The notes: generated by a model not told the origin, from the sequence alone. Positions 1-8,508 are shown, numbered from the stretch's first letter. The stretch is 64,000 nucleotides of DNA from Bacillus fungorum (GCF_002746455.1 NZ_NWUW01000014.1:1-64000); one strand, 5' to 3'. Translations and numbers: made by a program.

Positions 1-72
1 TCGATAACTTTCATTTCCGTTCAAATAACGTAGAACGATTTGTATTTTTTCATCAGCTGTAAATTTAGCCAT
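1..72 (-). CDS. IS3-family transposase OrfA, N-terminal fragment (partial)
   Basis: The frame starts at ATG 72-70 and runs off the left edge, encoding 24 visible residues beginning MAKFTADEKIQIVLRYLNG. This resembles the start of the helix-turn-helix OrfA protein of IS3/IS150-type elements, which binds the terminal repeats. The only purine-rich ribosome binding site, GGAGGTG, lies inside the inner arm of the terminal hairpin at 78-125, about 10 bases upstream of the ATG. The rest of the protein, and OrfB, are outside the window. Confidence 0.7.
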   Translation of the reverse strand, partial: MAKFTADEKIQIVLRYLNGNESYR

Positions 73-77
73 AGAAA

Positions 78-125
78 AACTGCACCTCCAATTGTTAGAC
101 TGTGTCTAACAATTGGGGTGCAGTT
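78..125 (-). terminator. IS terminal hairpin with terminator-like T run
   Basis: Arms of about 23 bases (78-100 and 104-125), with a three-base loop and a single-base bulge, form a long hairpin. On the minus strand it is followed by TTTTTC and then the transposase ATG. It would stop transcription entering from ecsB, and it buries the transposase ribosome binding site when transcribed from outside. Both roles are inferred from structure. Confidence 0.55.
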
Positions 126-144
126 CATTTTTTTGGCTCTTTTT

Positions 145-1344
145 CTATGGTAAGAATACTATCCAACCAATCCATACTATAAAAAGAATCCCGGCAATTA
201 CAGCTGGTAATAAATAAAAATGAGAAAATATAACTATTCCATACAAAAGTATTACTGGAAACAATAAATAGCGATCTGCCTTCCATCTTAACAATAGTAA
301 TTTGCCTTCATCACAATATAAATGAAGAAACATTTTTTTCGTAAATTCATTCCAATAATCGCGCGCATAGCGGGAAATTGCAACTAAAGTAAATACAAGA
401 ATAATAGCTGAAATCCATCTCGGACTCATAATAATACTTACAGTGCTTATACATACAATTTGAATATAAAATATTCGTACACTACTTGTACGGAAAAATT
501 CTTTCAAAAAGGATTCAACAATACGAGAATCAGTTTTCTTCCCTAAAAACTTTTTAGAACGCGGAAACATCCACGGCTTTTTATTCGAACTACTCGGTTT
601 AGCTGCATGACCACCAATTTGCATAATGCCACTCGTCCAGCGCATACTTTCTTCTTTCTCTTTTTCAACTTCTTTAAAAAAGGAATTTTTATAATTTAGT
701 TTTTCTTTTATCAATACGATAATTAGAAAAACTGCTAGACCAATACATAATATAGAATAAAAAGGATCTTTATAAATGACAAACAGACTCATACAAAAAA
801 AGGATAGACTTATAGAAAATATTACATTTTTGATAACCCATAGTAACCATCGTTTCCCCACACGTACATGAATAAATCTCGTTAATAACGACAACATAAA
901 TCGAAATACAGTAAAGAATAGCCAAAATAATACGACTTGTACCTTCGTCACTCCAATACTTTTCAGCAACACTGGTAACATAGCAACTACTACCACTACA
1001 TTCGTTATCGCTATCCGAATAAACGTATATGTCATGCCATACTGGATTAACTTTTTCATGTGAGCGGGGTACGAAATTAAAAATAAACTATCCGCTTGTT
1101 CAAAAAATGAACGAACTCCTCTTGCATACGTAATCACATAAAATACAAGTAGGCCTAATCCGAAATAAACTGCCTCTCCTATCGATAGTTCTTCCATCCA
1201 TAGTGAACGATAATAAATTCCCATAAATACAAGTGCCGGAATAATAATATATAGCGCAACCGTCCAATCAGTTATAGAACGTATGGACTTCCATTTCCGC
1301 CCTAGTTCATGGCGCAACCTTTTATAAAATTGTTTTTTAATCAT
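145..1344 (-). CDS. ecsB: ABC transporter permease EcsB
   Basis: This is a 399-residue membrane protein with about 8-10 hydrophobic segments and the N-terminal signature KQFYKRLRHELGRKWKSIR of EcsB-type permeases. It is the membrane partner of the ATPase encoded just upstream. In B. subtilis EcsAB affects secretion, pheromone or peptide processing, and competence; the transported substrate is not known from sequence. The start is taken as ATG 1344, preceded by AAGG with 8-base spacing; a GTG nine bases further upstream is possible. The start overlaps the end of ecsA, which suggests translational coupling. An insertion sequence begins about 17 bp after the stop. Confidence 0.88.
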   Translation of the reverse strand: MIKKQFYKRLRHELGRKWKSIRSITDWTVALYIIIPALVFMGIYYRSLWMEELSIGEAVYFGLGLLVFYVITYARGVRSFFEQADSLFLISYPAHMKKLIQYGMTYTFIRIAITNVVVVVAMLPVLLKSIGVTKVQVVLFWLFFTVFRFMLSLLTRFIHVRVGKRWLLWVIKNVIFSISLSFFCMSLFVIYKDPFYSILCIGLAVFLIIVLIKEKLNYKNSFFKEVEKEKEESMRWTSGIMQIGGHAAKPSSSNKKPWMFPRSKKFLGKKTDSRIVESFLKEFFRTSSVRIFYIQIVCISTVSIIMSPRWISAIILVFTLVAISRYARDYWNEFTKKMFLHLYCDEGKLLLLRWKADRYLLFPVILLYGIVIFSHFYLLPAVIAGILFIVWIGWIVFLP

Positions 1345-2047
1345 GCTGTTCACGCCTTACGATTACATCAAAACAGTCTAACAATGAATTCCCTGGCATT
1401 TCTGCTAACGTTTGAATTGCCTCTAAATGGCCATCTGCGACTAATGTACCTTGTGAGATGAGTAAAAATCTTTCGCAAATTCTTTCAGCTGTATCTAATA
1501 CGTGCGTACAAAGTAAAATTCCTGCCCCGCGTTCTTTTTCTTTATATAAATAACTTAAAAATTCTTTCGTAGCTACTGGATCTAAACCGATAAAAGGTTC
1601 GTCAATGATATAAAAATCTGGCTCAGTTAAAAATGCTAATATAAGCATCGATTTTTGTTTCATCCCTTTTGAAAACTTTGATAAATACTCATGTTTATGC
1701 TTATCCATTCGAAACATATGTAATAACTCTTCCGCTTTCCTTTCCCAGCCTCCTACTTCGTTCTCTCGAGCAGCCATTAACAATTCAATATGTTCCCAGA
1801 GCGTCAAATAATCATAATAAGTTGGATGTTCTGGCACGTATGCATACGGATTTTTCTTTTCACCAAATGATATTTCACCATTCACATTTACGAGTAACCC
1901 GAGCATCGTTTTAATCGTCGTACTTTTCCCGGCACCATTTGCGCCAATAAGAGCAACTAATTCACCTTGCTCAATCGAAAAGGCAATATCATGAATTGTT
2001 TTTTCACCTATTTCATATCCAGCAGAGCGGATATTTACTTCTAACAT
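1337..2047 (-). CDS. ecsA: ABC transporter ATP-binding protein EcsA
   Basis: This 236-residue ABC ATPase has Walker A GANGAGKST (about residues 34-42), a signature loop LSKFSKGMKQK, Walker B FYIIDEPF and an H-loop CTH. It pairs with the EcsB permease encoded immediately downstream, with an 8-base overlap. The start is ATG 2047 (MLEVNIRS), set by AGAAGGGGAATGT; the frame is open 30 bases further upstream but lacks a ribosome binding site there. The strong match to the EcsA family and the adjacent ecsB make the identification secure. Confidence 0.92.
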   Translation of the reverse strand: MLEVNIRSAGYEIGEKTIHDIAFSIEQGELVALIGANGAGKSTTIKTMLGLLVNVNGEISFGEKKNPYAYVPEHPTYYDYLTLWEHIELLMAARENEVGGWERKAEELLHMFRMDKHKHEYLSKFSKGMKQKSMLILAFLTEPDFYIIDEPFIGLDPVATKEFLSYLYKEKERGAGILLCTHVLDTAERICERFLLISQGTLVADGHLEAIQTLAEMPGNSLLDCFDVIVRREQHD

Positions 2048-2128
2048 ACATTCCCCTTCTTTCCATTTCCAATACAAACAAGGAAAAGAATAACATATAA
2101 CTATCTATATATCATTATAAAATATTTA

Positions 2129-2145
2129 TTTTCCTAGCAGGAAAA
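2129..2145. promoter_or_regulatory. Short perfect palindrome between ecsA and a GNAT pseudogene
   Basis: TTTTCCTAGCAGGAAAA lies in the divergent intergenic region upstream of ecsA. It is too short and A/T-flanked to be a convincing terminator and could be a regulator site. The function is unknown. Confidence 0.25.
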
Positions 2146-2200
2146 AATATTTTTTAACAGAATAATAAATGTTTGATTACATTTTATTGGAGTGGATAAT

Positions 2201-2632
2201 ATGTCTTTTCAAATTCGTGAAGCGACGATAGACGATATAGATGCACTTTGCTCTTTGACGAAAGAATTAAAGGGCTCCTCTATTTCCTATGAAGATATGA
2301 ACAACCGATTGCAATTCGTACAAATGAGTCCTTTTGATTTTTTATATGTTTATGAGGAAGAAGAAACTATATGGGGATTACTTGGGTTTCGTATACGTGA
2401 AAATTTAGAAGATGTAACTCGGTATGGAGAAATTTCAATTATTAGCGTTGATTCTACACTACGACGAAAAGGTATTGGACAAATATTAATGGATTATGCA
2501 GAGTAATTGGCAAAGAATCATGATTGCATTGGCACATGGCTAGTTAGTGGAACAAAAAGAGTAGAAGCTCATGCTTTTTACAAAAAATTGGGATATGAAG
2601 TAAATGGTTACCGATTTGTAAAATATTTTTAA
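2201..2632 (+). pseudogene. GNAT-family N-acetyltransferase, broken by an in-frame stop
   Basis: The frame opens at ATG 2201 (ribosome binding site GGAG, 8 bases upstream) and reads a GNAT domain up to the acetyl-CoA binding motif RRKGIGQILM. It then meets TAA at 2504-2506. The same frame continues without shift for another 42 codons to TAA 2630-2632, giving the expected C-terminal GNAT ending (AHAFYKKLGYEVNGYRFVKYF-like). A single C-to-T change in a CAA (Gln) codon explains the stop. The intact protein would be about 143 residues, normal for the family. The truncated product loses the last two strands and is probably inactive. Confidence 0.8.
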
Positions 2633-2661
2633 ACTACTTTTTAATAGAAAGGATTATAACT

Positions 2662-3189
2662 ATGACAAATATTCAAGCAATTTTCATTGATCGTGACGGT
2701 ACAATTGGCGGGGACACTACAATACATTATCCAGGATCATTTACATTATTTCCTTTTACAAAAACATCCTTACAAAAACTAAAAGCTAATAATATAAAAA
2801 TTTTCTCTTTCACAAATCAACCAGGTATTGCGGATGGAATAGCGACTATAGCCGATTTCTCACAAGAATTAGAAGGCTTCGGTTTTGATGATATTTACGT
2901 ATGTCCTCATAAACATGGTGATGGTTGTGAATGCCGGAAACCAAGTACAGGTATGCTCCTTAAAGCAGCGGAAACACATGGCTTTGATTTAACACAATGT
3001 GCTGTAGTTGGTGATCGCTGGACCGATATCGTTGCAGGAGCAAAAGTGAATGCTACAACGATTTTAGTACGAACAGGGGCTGGATACGATGCCTTACATA
3101 CGTACCGAGACAAGTGGGCACATATTGAACCAAACTACATTGCAGAAAACTTTGAAGATGCGACAAACTGGATTTTAAATCAACTATAA
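2662..3189 (+). CDS. HAD-superfamily (IIIA) phosphatase, GmhB/HisB-like
   Basis: This 175-residue cytosolic phosphatase starts with the HAD motif I FIDRDGT (catalytic Asp residues near 9 and 11). Motif II is SFTNQPG, and the C-terminal part has GDRWTDIVAG as motif IV. The insertion CPHKHGDGCECRKP is the Cys/His zinc loop typical of the histidinol-phosphatase/heptose-bisphosphatase branch. The substrate cannot be assigned: B. cereus-group cells lack a classical heptose-LPS pathway, and this gene is not in a his operon. The ribosome binding site is AGAAAGGAT. A hairpin terminator follows directly. Confidence 0.85.
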   Translation: MTNIQAIFIDRDGTIGGDTTIHYPGSFTLFPFTKTSLQKLKANNIKIFSFTNQPGIADGIATIADFSQELEGFGFDDIYVCPHKHGDGCECRKPSTGMLLKAAETHGFDLTQCAVVGDRWTDIVAGAKVNATTILVRTGAGYDALHTYRDKWAHIEPNYIAENFEDATNWILNQL

Positions 3190-3197
3190 TGCAAATT

Positions 3198-3233
3198 AAA
3201 AGAGCCGTTTTCATTGTGAAAACGGCTCTTTTA
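3198..3233. terminator. Bidirectional intrinsic terminator
   Basis: AAAAGAGCCGTTTTC pairs with GAAAACGGCTCTTTT, with T runs on both strands. It ends the HAD phosphatase gene (plus strand) and the facing GNAT gene (minus strand). Confidence 0.85.
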
Positions 3234-3246
3234 ATCTTAATTTTTT

Positions 3247-3687
3247 TTAAAACGTCAATTCATAATGGAAATAACGATTATCTCTCAAATAACCATTCTC
3301 AGCGTATAATCGCTGTGCTGATAAATTATCGATCTCTGTTTGTAATTTTACACCTTTTGCACCATTTTCTAAGGCAAATTCTTTCGCAGCTTCTAATAAT
3401 TTTTTTCCTGTTCCTGCTCCGCGCTTAGCAGCTTGTACAAATAAATCATTTAAAATCCATAATTCTTTCATCGAAATAGACGAAAATGATGGATATAATT
3501 GTGTGAATCCAATATATTCACCGTCTTCAACTGCTACAAAAATAACAGATTCTTTTCTCTCCATTCGATTTCGTAAAAATACTTTTGCTCCTTCTATGTC
3601 AGAATCTTGTCTATAAAACATACGATAGTTATTAAAAACTGATGCTAGTCCATCTAAATCTGCAATTGTTGCTTCATATATTCTCAT
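3247..3687 (-). CDS. GNAT-family N-acetyltransferase
   Basis: This 146-residue single-domain acetyltransferase has the acetyl-CoA pyrophosphate-binding motif KRGAGTGKKLL and the C-terminal YAENGYLRDNRYFHYEL typical of the family. The acceptor substrate is not predictable. The start is ATG 3687 (MRIYEAT), with GGAG upstream. Its ATG overlaps the TGA of the trmO-like gene (ATGA at 3687-3684), so the two are translationally coupled. Confidence 0.85.
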   Translation of the reverse strand: MRIYEATIADLDGLASVFNNYRMFYRQDSDIEGAKVFLRNRMERKESVIFVAVEDGEYIGFTQLYPSFSSISMKELWILNDLFVQAAKRGAGTGKKLLEAAKEFALENGAKGVKLQTEIDNLSAQRLYAENGYLRDNRYFHYELTF

Positions 3688-4157
3688 TTTACTCCGTTCC
3701 CCTTCCAATACTGTCTCATTATATCCGTTGCCCATTTAGGCTGTAGAATTTCTTCTTTCGGCATAAACTCTTTCATTATTGGCTTTATATCCAATATAGG
3801 GGTGCCATCAATAGCATCTAACCCCTCAACAATAATTGATTTACCTTCTCTTTTAATTACCTTTACAATTGTTGTTCCTATGCGATTCGGACGATTTTTC
3901 CCACGCTGTGCAAAAATGCCTACTTTAGGATAATCATGATTATTTCTAGGATGTCTAGCAACATATTGAATTTGTTCATCAGTTACTTTATGAAAATAAA
4001 AAACTACTTCAATATGAGAAAAATCTTCAATGCCTTGTATACTTTCTTCTGTATACATTTCAGTTAAAGTAATATAAGATCTTACTTCTCCCCACTCATC
4101 ATCTTTTATTTCTGTTCTTTCATTATGTACAAATGCGATTGGTTGAACTGAAAACAT
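3684..4157 (-). CDS. TrmO/YaeB-type tRNA methyltransferase (UPF0066)
   Basis: This is a TsaA/UPF0066-fold protein of about 157 residues. The conserved loop GKNRPNRIGTTIVKV matches the family RPNxIG motif, and the DGTPILDIKP segment is diagnostic. Escherichia coli TrmO uses S-adenosylmethionine to N6-methylate t6A37 in threonine tRNA; the same activity is inferred here. The upstream ATG at 4163 lies on top of the AAGGGGG ribosome binding site, so ATG 4157 (MFSVQPIAF) with 7-base spacing is the better start. A perfect palindrome (4173-4190) lies just upstream. Confidence 0.8.
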   Translation of the reverse strand: MFSVQPIAFVHNERTEIKDDEWGEVRSYITLTEMYTEESIQGIEDFSHIEVVFYFHKVTDEQIQYVARHPRNNHDYPKVGIFAQRGKNRPNRIGTTIVKVIKREGKSIIVEGLDAIDGTPILDIKPIMKEFMPKEEILQPKWATDIMRQYWKGNGVK

Positions 4158-4172
4158 ACGCATTCCCCCTTA

Positions 4173-4190
4173 AATGTAAACACTTACATT
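4173..4190. promoter_or_regulatory. Perfect palindrome upstream of trmO-like gene (operator candidate)
   Basis: AATGTAAACACTTACATT has 7-base perfect arms around ACAC and lies immediately upstream of the AAGGGGG ribosome binding site. Size and symmetry fit a dimeric repressor site. The middle spacing is six bases rather than the four of a PlcR box, so it is not called PlcR. Confidence 0.4.
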
Positions 4191-4244
4191 ATAAAGTATT
4201 TTCTGAATGTTTTCCACACATACGAACTAGGTTACATAATATAA

Positions 4245-4943
4245 TTATACTCTATTTCGTACAGCGAAATTAACTGCTTCAACTGCATGTATATGAGTTG
4301 TGTCGAATATCGGAATGGATACGTCTTCCTGCTTTATTAATAATCCTATTTCTGTGCAACCTAATATGATTCCTTGTGCCCCTTCTTGTACTAGCTCTTC
4401 TATAACTCTTTTATAATATACTCTAGATTGAGATGTTATCTTTCCTAAACACAATTCCGTATATATTACTTCGTTTATCTTATCTCTATCCTTTTCTGAT
4501 GGTACCATGACTTCTATATGATTCTCTTCAATACGTGACTTATAGAAATCTTGCTCCATTGTATATTTTGTTCCAAGTAAACCAACAGTTTGAATACCTT
4601 TTCTTTTAATTTCTTTCGCAGTTGCATCAGCGATATGTAAAACTGGAATATGAATATTCTTCTTTATTTCCTCAACTACTTTATGCATTGTATTTGTACA
4701 AATAATTATAAAATCTGCTCCTCCCCTCTGTAACGAATATGCTGCTTTCCCTAATACTTCTCCTGCTCCATTCCAATCTCCGTTAGTCTGGAATCGTTCA
4801 ATCTCTTCAAAGTCCACACTATTAATCATACATTTTGCTGAATGTAACCCTCCTAACCTCTCTTTTATTTCTTCATTTATAACTCGGTAATATTCAGTAG
4901 TTGATTCCCAGCTCATACCACCAATTAAACCTATTGTTTTCAT
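4245..4943 (-). CDS. Aspartate/glutamate racemase family protein (RacD-like)
   Basis: This 232-residue protein begins MKTIGLIGGMSWEST, the RacD/YgeA signature. It has the two catalytic cysteine motifs of PLP-independent amino acid racemases, CTNTMHK (around residue 83) and GCTEIGLL (around 194). It would interconvert L- and D-Asp (or Glu) for cell-wall or spore use; the exact amino acid is not certain. The start is ATG 4943 with AGGTG upstream; the GTG 12 bases upstream is part of that ribosome binding site and is rejected. Confidence 0.85.
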   Translation of the reverse strand: MKTIGLIGGMSWESTTEYYRVINEEIKERLGGLHSAKCMINSVDFEEIERFQTNGDWNGAGEVLGKAAYSLQRGGADFIIICTNTMHKVVEEIKKNIHIPVLHIADATAKEIKRKGIQTVGLLGTKYTMEQDFYKSRIEENHIEVMVPSEKDRDKINEVIYTELCLGKITSQSRVYYKRVIEELVQEGAQGIILGCTEIGLLIKQEDVSIPIFDTTHIHAVEAVNFAVRNRV

Positions 4944-5014
4944 TGAAAACCGCACCTACCTCACACTATTTTTTAAGCGAATTACAACATTTTATTATGT
5001 ATATTATATATAAT

Positions 5015-5054
5015 AAAACAAGACTTTACGTTTATAAATATAAAGTCTTGTTTT
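5015..5054. terminator. Intrinsic terminator after the alcohol dehydrogenase gene
   Basis: AAAACAAGACTTTA pairs with TAAAGTCTTGTTTT across a 12-base loop. It is flanked by A and T runs and ends the GntP/ADH operon on the minus strand. Confidence 0.75.
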
Positions 5055-5092
5055 AACTATTTCCAAGGAAATTTAATAAGAATATTCTGAAA

Positions 5093-6295
5093 TTATTTTT
5101 CTAATGTTTTTATTGAATCTTCATATTGATAATGAAAACATTCTCGATACAACTGTTTAATTTCATCATATGATGGCACACGTGGATTATTTGCTGGACT
5201 TCCACTTTCAATTGCATCTGATGCCATTTTAGAAATAGCTTTTTCAAATTCAACTTCACCAATTCCATATTCTTTTAAATTTGGAATACGAATATCAAAA
5301 CAAAGTTTTTTTATTTCCCTCAGCGTGTAGTCGGCTACTTCTTCATCACAATATGAATACAAATCTTTATTTAAACAACGTCCAATTTCCGCTAGTCTTT
5401 TTACTGCACTACCTTTTGTATATTCTAAAACAGTAGGTAATAGTATTGCATTTGATATACCATGTGGTACATGAAATAATGCCCCTACTGGCCTTGACAT
5501 TCCATGAACTAACGTAACAGATGCATTTGAAAATGCGATTCCAGCTTGCAAAGACGCGATCATCATCGCTTCTCTTGCCTCCATATTCTCTCCATCTTCA
5601 TATGCAATACGCAAATATTTCATAATACTTTCAATAGCGGAAAGAGCTAGTACATCTGTAAGTGATTGTGAAGCTTTAGAAATATACGCCTCGACGGCAT
5701 GACATAATGCATCTATCCCTGTTGCTGCTGTAATATGAGGTGGTACCGAACGTGTTAAAATCGGGTCAATAATCGCTACTTGTGGGGTAAAACTCGGATG
5801 CTTCATCATCATTTTTACATCTGTTCGTTTATTCGTAATTACTGCTACACTTGTTACTTCTGATCCAGTGCCAGAAGTTGTTGGAATTGCAATAAGTGGT
5901 AGCGGATCATTGTCTATTTCTAAATCCTTTTGAACATAATCTTCCACTTCTCCACCATTTGTATATAACACCGCAACTGCTTTTGCTGCATCAATACAAC
6001 TTCCACCACCAATACCGATAATAAAATCACACTTTTCTTCTTTACAAATAGTTAACGCCTCTAACACGTGTATATTTGTAGGCTCAGCATTTACTTTATT
6101 ATATGTAATAACAGTAATACCTTTCGTATTTAGTTGTTGTGTACACCTCTCAATATATCCTAAATTCTCCATAATTGTATCAGTTACTATAAATGCTCTT
6201 TTTCCAAACTTCTTGGATTGTTCCCCCAGCTTTTCAAGCGAATTCCTTCCATATAATACAGACTTCGGCATACGAAACTCAGCAACTTCTTGCAA
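5093..6295 (-). CDS. Iron-containing (group III) alcohol dehydrogenase
   Basis: This protein of about 400 residues has the group III dehydrogenase fold: the NAD(P)-binding IGIGGGSCIDAAKAVA segment (near residue 95), the IPTTSGTGSEVT loop (near 140), and the metal-binding stretch GIDALCHAVEAY with later H residues in VHGMSRPVGALFHVPHG. It probably oxidises a small alcohol or hydroxy acid with a divalent metal. It follows the GntP permease by about 85 bp in the same direction, suggesting uptake and oxidation of one hydroxy-acid-like substrate. The ribosome binding site GAAGGGG favours TTG 6295 as start; GTG 6304 abuts the site. Confidence 0.87.
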   Translation of the reverse strand: MQEVAEFRMPKSVLYGRNSLEKLGEQSKKFGKRAFIVTDTIMENLGYIERCTQQLNTKGITVITYNKVNAEPTNIHVLEALTICKEEKCDFIIGIGGGSCIDAAKAVAVLYTNGGEVEDYVQKDLEIDNDPLPLIAIPTTSGTGSEVTSVAVITNKRTDVKMMMKHPSFTPQVAIIDPILTRSVPPHITAATGIDALCHAVEAYISKASQSLTDVLALSAIESIMKYLRIAYEDGENMEAREAMMIASLQAGIAFSNASVTLVHGMSRPVGALFHVPHGISNAILLPTVLEYTKGSAVKRLAEIGRCLNKDLYSYCDEEVADYTLREIKKLCFDIRIPNLKEYGIGEVEFEKAISKMASDAIESGSPANNPRVPSYDEIKQLYRECFHYQYEDSIKTLEK

Positions 6296-6381
6296 GTACT
6301 CCACCCCTTCTCACCCTAATTAATGTTTTCGTCTATAAAATATTTGTTTCATAAATCTCTATAATTCATATAGTACCTATT

Positions 6382-7821
6382 TTAATAAATTCCTGTTAAG
6401 GTATAGAATGCGATAACTAAAAATACAGCAAACGTTTTCAAAACTGTAATCGCAAATATATCTTTATATGACTGTTTATGTGTTAATCCAGTTACTGTAA
6501 GAATAGTAATAATAGCCCCATTATGCGGTAATGTATCCATACCGCCTGATGCCATTGATACGATACGGTGCATTACTTCTAATGGAATATCAAATTGATG
6601 AGCCGCTGCAATAAACTTATCTCCCATTGCACTTAAAACGATTCCCATTCCTCCTGATGCAGAGCCTGTAATACCGGCTAAAATATTCGTCGTGACTGCT
6701 CCATTCACTAGAGGGTTTGTGAATGTGGCAGAGATGCCATCTCTCATAATTGCAAAGCCTGGAAGTGCTGCGATGACACCACCGAATCCAAACTCAGCCC
6801 CTGTATTCATCGTTGCAAGTAATGCTCCACCAATACTTGTATTTAATCCTGCTTGAAATCCTGTTACCACTCGTTTCCAATATAATAATAGCGTTGTTAC
6901 TATACCTATAATAAGTGCCAATTCTACCGACCAGATTCCAACTACTGCACTTAATTCTACTTTTCCAAATGCCTTCATACCAATTGCAGAAAAATCAAAA
7001 CCGTTCGGATACCACTTCGGTATCATAATAGTAAAAGCTTTATTCATTACACCTACTAAAATAAGTGGTATAAAAGCAATCACTTGCTGTGCTCTTGTAA
7101 TTTCAACACTTTTAAGTAACGGCATATCTTTTTGTTCTACTTGCAAAGATGCTGCCATTTCAGTATTCCCATCGTTAAAACCAAAATATCCCTCACCTGC
7201 TGCTTTTGCCTTCTTTCGTCTACTCTCTAAATATAGTAACCCTAATGTAAGAACAAAAATTGCGCCTACAATCCCAAGTACCGGTGCAGCATAAATGTCC
7301 GTTTTAAAAAAGGTTGTAGGTATTACATTTTGAATTTGTGGTGATCCAGGTAACGCATCCATTGTAAACGTGACTGCTCCAAGAACAATCGTTCCAGGGA
7401 TTAAACGCTTTGGAATATTCGCTTGTCGAAACAACTTAGCTGCGAACGGATATACAGCAAACACTACTACATACACACTAACACCGCTATACGTTAAGAT
7501 AGCACCCATTAATACAATCGCTAATATCGTACGTTTTTCACCGACTAACTCTATAATTGTCTTTGCAATTGAGTCCGCAATTCCTGACATTTCTACTACT
7601 TTCCCAAATATTGCTCCAAGTAAAAATACAGGGAAATATAGTTTAATAAAACCTACCATTTTCTCCATAAAGATATTCGAAAAGAAAGGTAATACAAAAC
7701 TAGGCTCTGTCAAAAATACCGCAAATAATGCAAATATCGGTGCAAATAAAATAACAGAAAATCCTCTATATGCTACAAACATAAGTAAACTAAGTGCTAA
7801 TAATATAATAACTAGCTCCAA
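6382..7821 (-). CDS. GntP-family permease
   Basis: This 479-residue membrane protein has about 12-14 hydrophobic segments, with TFTMDALPGSPQIQN and TGSASGGMGIVLSAMG motifs typical of the GntP/ion-transporter superfamily. Members import gluconate or small hydroxy acids with protons. The C-terminal SMASGGMDTLPHNGAIITI segment is especially like YxjC-type carriers linked to hydroxybutyrate metabolism. The downstream dehydrogenase supports a hydroxy-acid substrate, but the actual substrate is inference. Start ATG 7821 follows an AAAGGAGGGG ribosome binding site. Confidence 0.87.
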   Translation of the reverse strand: MELVIILLALSLLMFVAYRGFSVILFAPIFALFAVFLTEPSFVLPFFSNIFMEKMVGFIKLYFPVFLLGAIFGKVVEMSGIADSIAKTIIELVGEKRTILAIVLMGAILTYSGVSVYVVVFAVYPFAAKLFRQANIPKRLIPGTIVLGAVTFTMDALPGSPQIQNVIPTTFFKTDIYAAPVLGIVGAIFVLTLGLLYLESRRKKAKAAGEGYFGFNDGNTEMAASLQVEQKDMPLLKSVEITRAQQVIAFIPLILVGVMNKAFTIMIPKWYPNGFDFSAIGMKAFGKVELSAVVGIWSVELALIIGIVTTLLLYWKRVVTGFQAGLNTSIGGALLATMNTGAEFGFGGVIAALPGFAIMRDGISATFTNPLVNGAVTTNILAGITGSASGGMGIVLSAMGDKFIAAAHQFDIPLEVMHRIVSMASGGMDTLPHNGAIITILTVTGLTHKQSYKDIFAITVLKTFAVFLVIAFYTLTGIY

Positions 7822-7960
7822 TTATACCCCTCCTTTAAACTGAAAATTCAAACTATTATTGATAAACTTCTATTAATCTTTTGATTCTGACATCCCTCCT
7901 CTTATTCATACAAATTTTTCATACTAAAAATGTCTAATTATAAGTATTCGATTACATATG

Positions 7961-8016
7961 AAAAATCCCTTTAAACAAAAAACGATTTCATCGCCATACT
8001 TTATAAAGGGATTTTT
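7961..8016 (-). terminator. Terminator-like inverted repeat with a long loop
   Basis: AAAAATCCCTTTA and TAAAGGGATTTTT are perfect 13-base complements separated by about 30 bases. The position just past the stop of the truncated HAD gene suggests a terminator, though the long loop is unusual. Confidence 0.5.
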
Positions 8017-8027
8017 AGTCTCTATAT

Positions 8028-8315
8028 TTACTTCTTAATCAAACTATTTTCTAAACAAAAATGATGTAGTTCTTTTACATCATTTACTATATGAGTCGCA
8101 TCAACTTCAGTCAATTCTGTTTCACTACCATAACCATATAAAACTCCGATTGATGCAATTTCATTATGATTCGCACCGATTATATCGTGCTTTCTATCTC
8201 CAATCATAACAATTTCTTCTTTATTAAGCTCTTCATTTGTTTGTAAAATATGAGCAATAATCTCTTCTTTTTTTATTCTTGTTCCATCTAAATCAAATAG
8301 AAATGTTGTATACAT
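8028..8315 (-). pseudogene. HAD hydrolase with internal in-frame deletion
   Basis: The 95-residue product has the HAD motif I (FLFDLDGT) at its N-terminus. It jumps almost at once to the C-terminal part of a phosphoglycolate-phosphatase-like protein (KKEEIIAHILQTNEELNKEE, then MIGDRKHDIIGANHN as motif IV). The family is normally about 210-220 residues, so roughly 120 residues, including motif II and the cap domain, are missing without loss of frame. It has an intact GGGGG ribosome binding site and a normal stop. It is probably a decayed gene, though a small residual protein may still be made. Confidence 0.75.
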
Positions 8316-8508
8316 GTTTCATTCCCCCACCCATTTTACTTTATAAGTAACCTATAACATATTTTCCCACTTCCCCTTCTATTATACTATCATTATCTTT
8401 TTTTCTGAAAAATTACTTTTCCTATGTCACATACTTTCAGTTACAAAAAACGATACATATGATAAAGTAAAAAAGTTACAATTATTTTAATAGAAACCGG
8501 TGAAACAA

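Larger units (their letters stand above)
1..127 (-). mobile_element. End of an IS3-family (IS150-like) insertion sequence, cut by the window edge
   Basis: The transposase start (72 down to 1) and a long terminal palindrome (78-125) mark one end of an insertion sequence that continues outside the window. The outer boundary is probably near 127, where the minus strand begins TGAACTGCACC; this is an estimate because the other end and the target duplication are not visible. The element lies only 17 bp downstream of the ecsB stop, so it has probably separated ecsAB from whatever gene originally followed. The family call rests on only 24 residues of the first transposase ORF. Confidence 0.7.

Noticed and set aside
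1669-1914. 81-codon plus-strand frame inside ecsA
   Set aside because: Antisense shadow of a conserved ABC ATPase.
4173-4190. PlcR box
   Set aside because: The palindrome has six bases between the half sites rather than the TATGNAN4TNCATA pattern, and no secreted virulence gene follows.
7822-7960. Sigma-54 promoter upstream of the GntP/ADH operon
   Set aside because: No GG-N10-GC type -24/-12 element could be read in this region.
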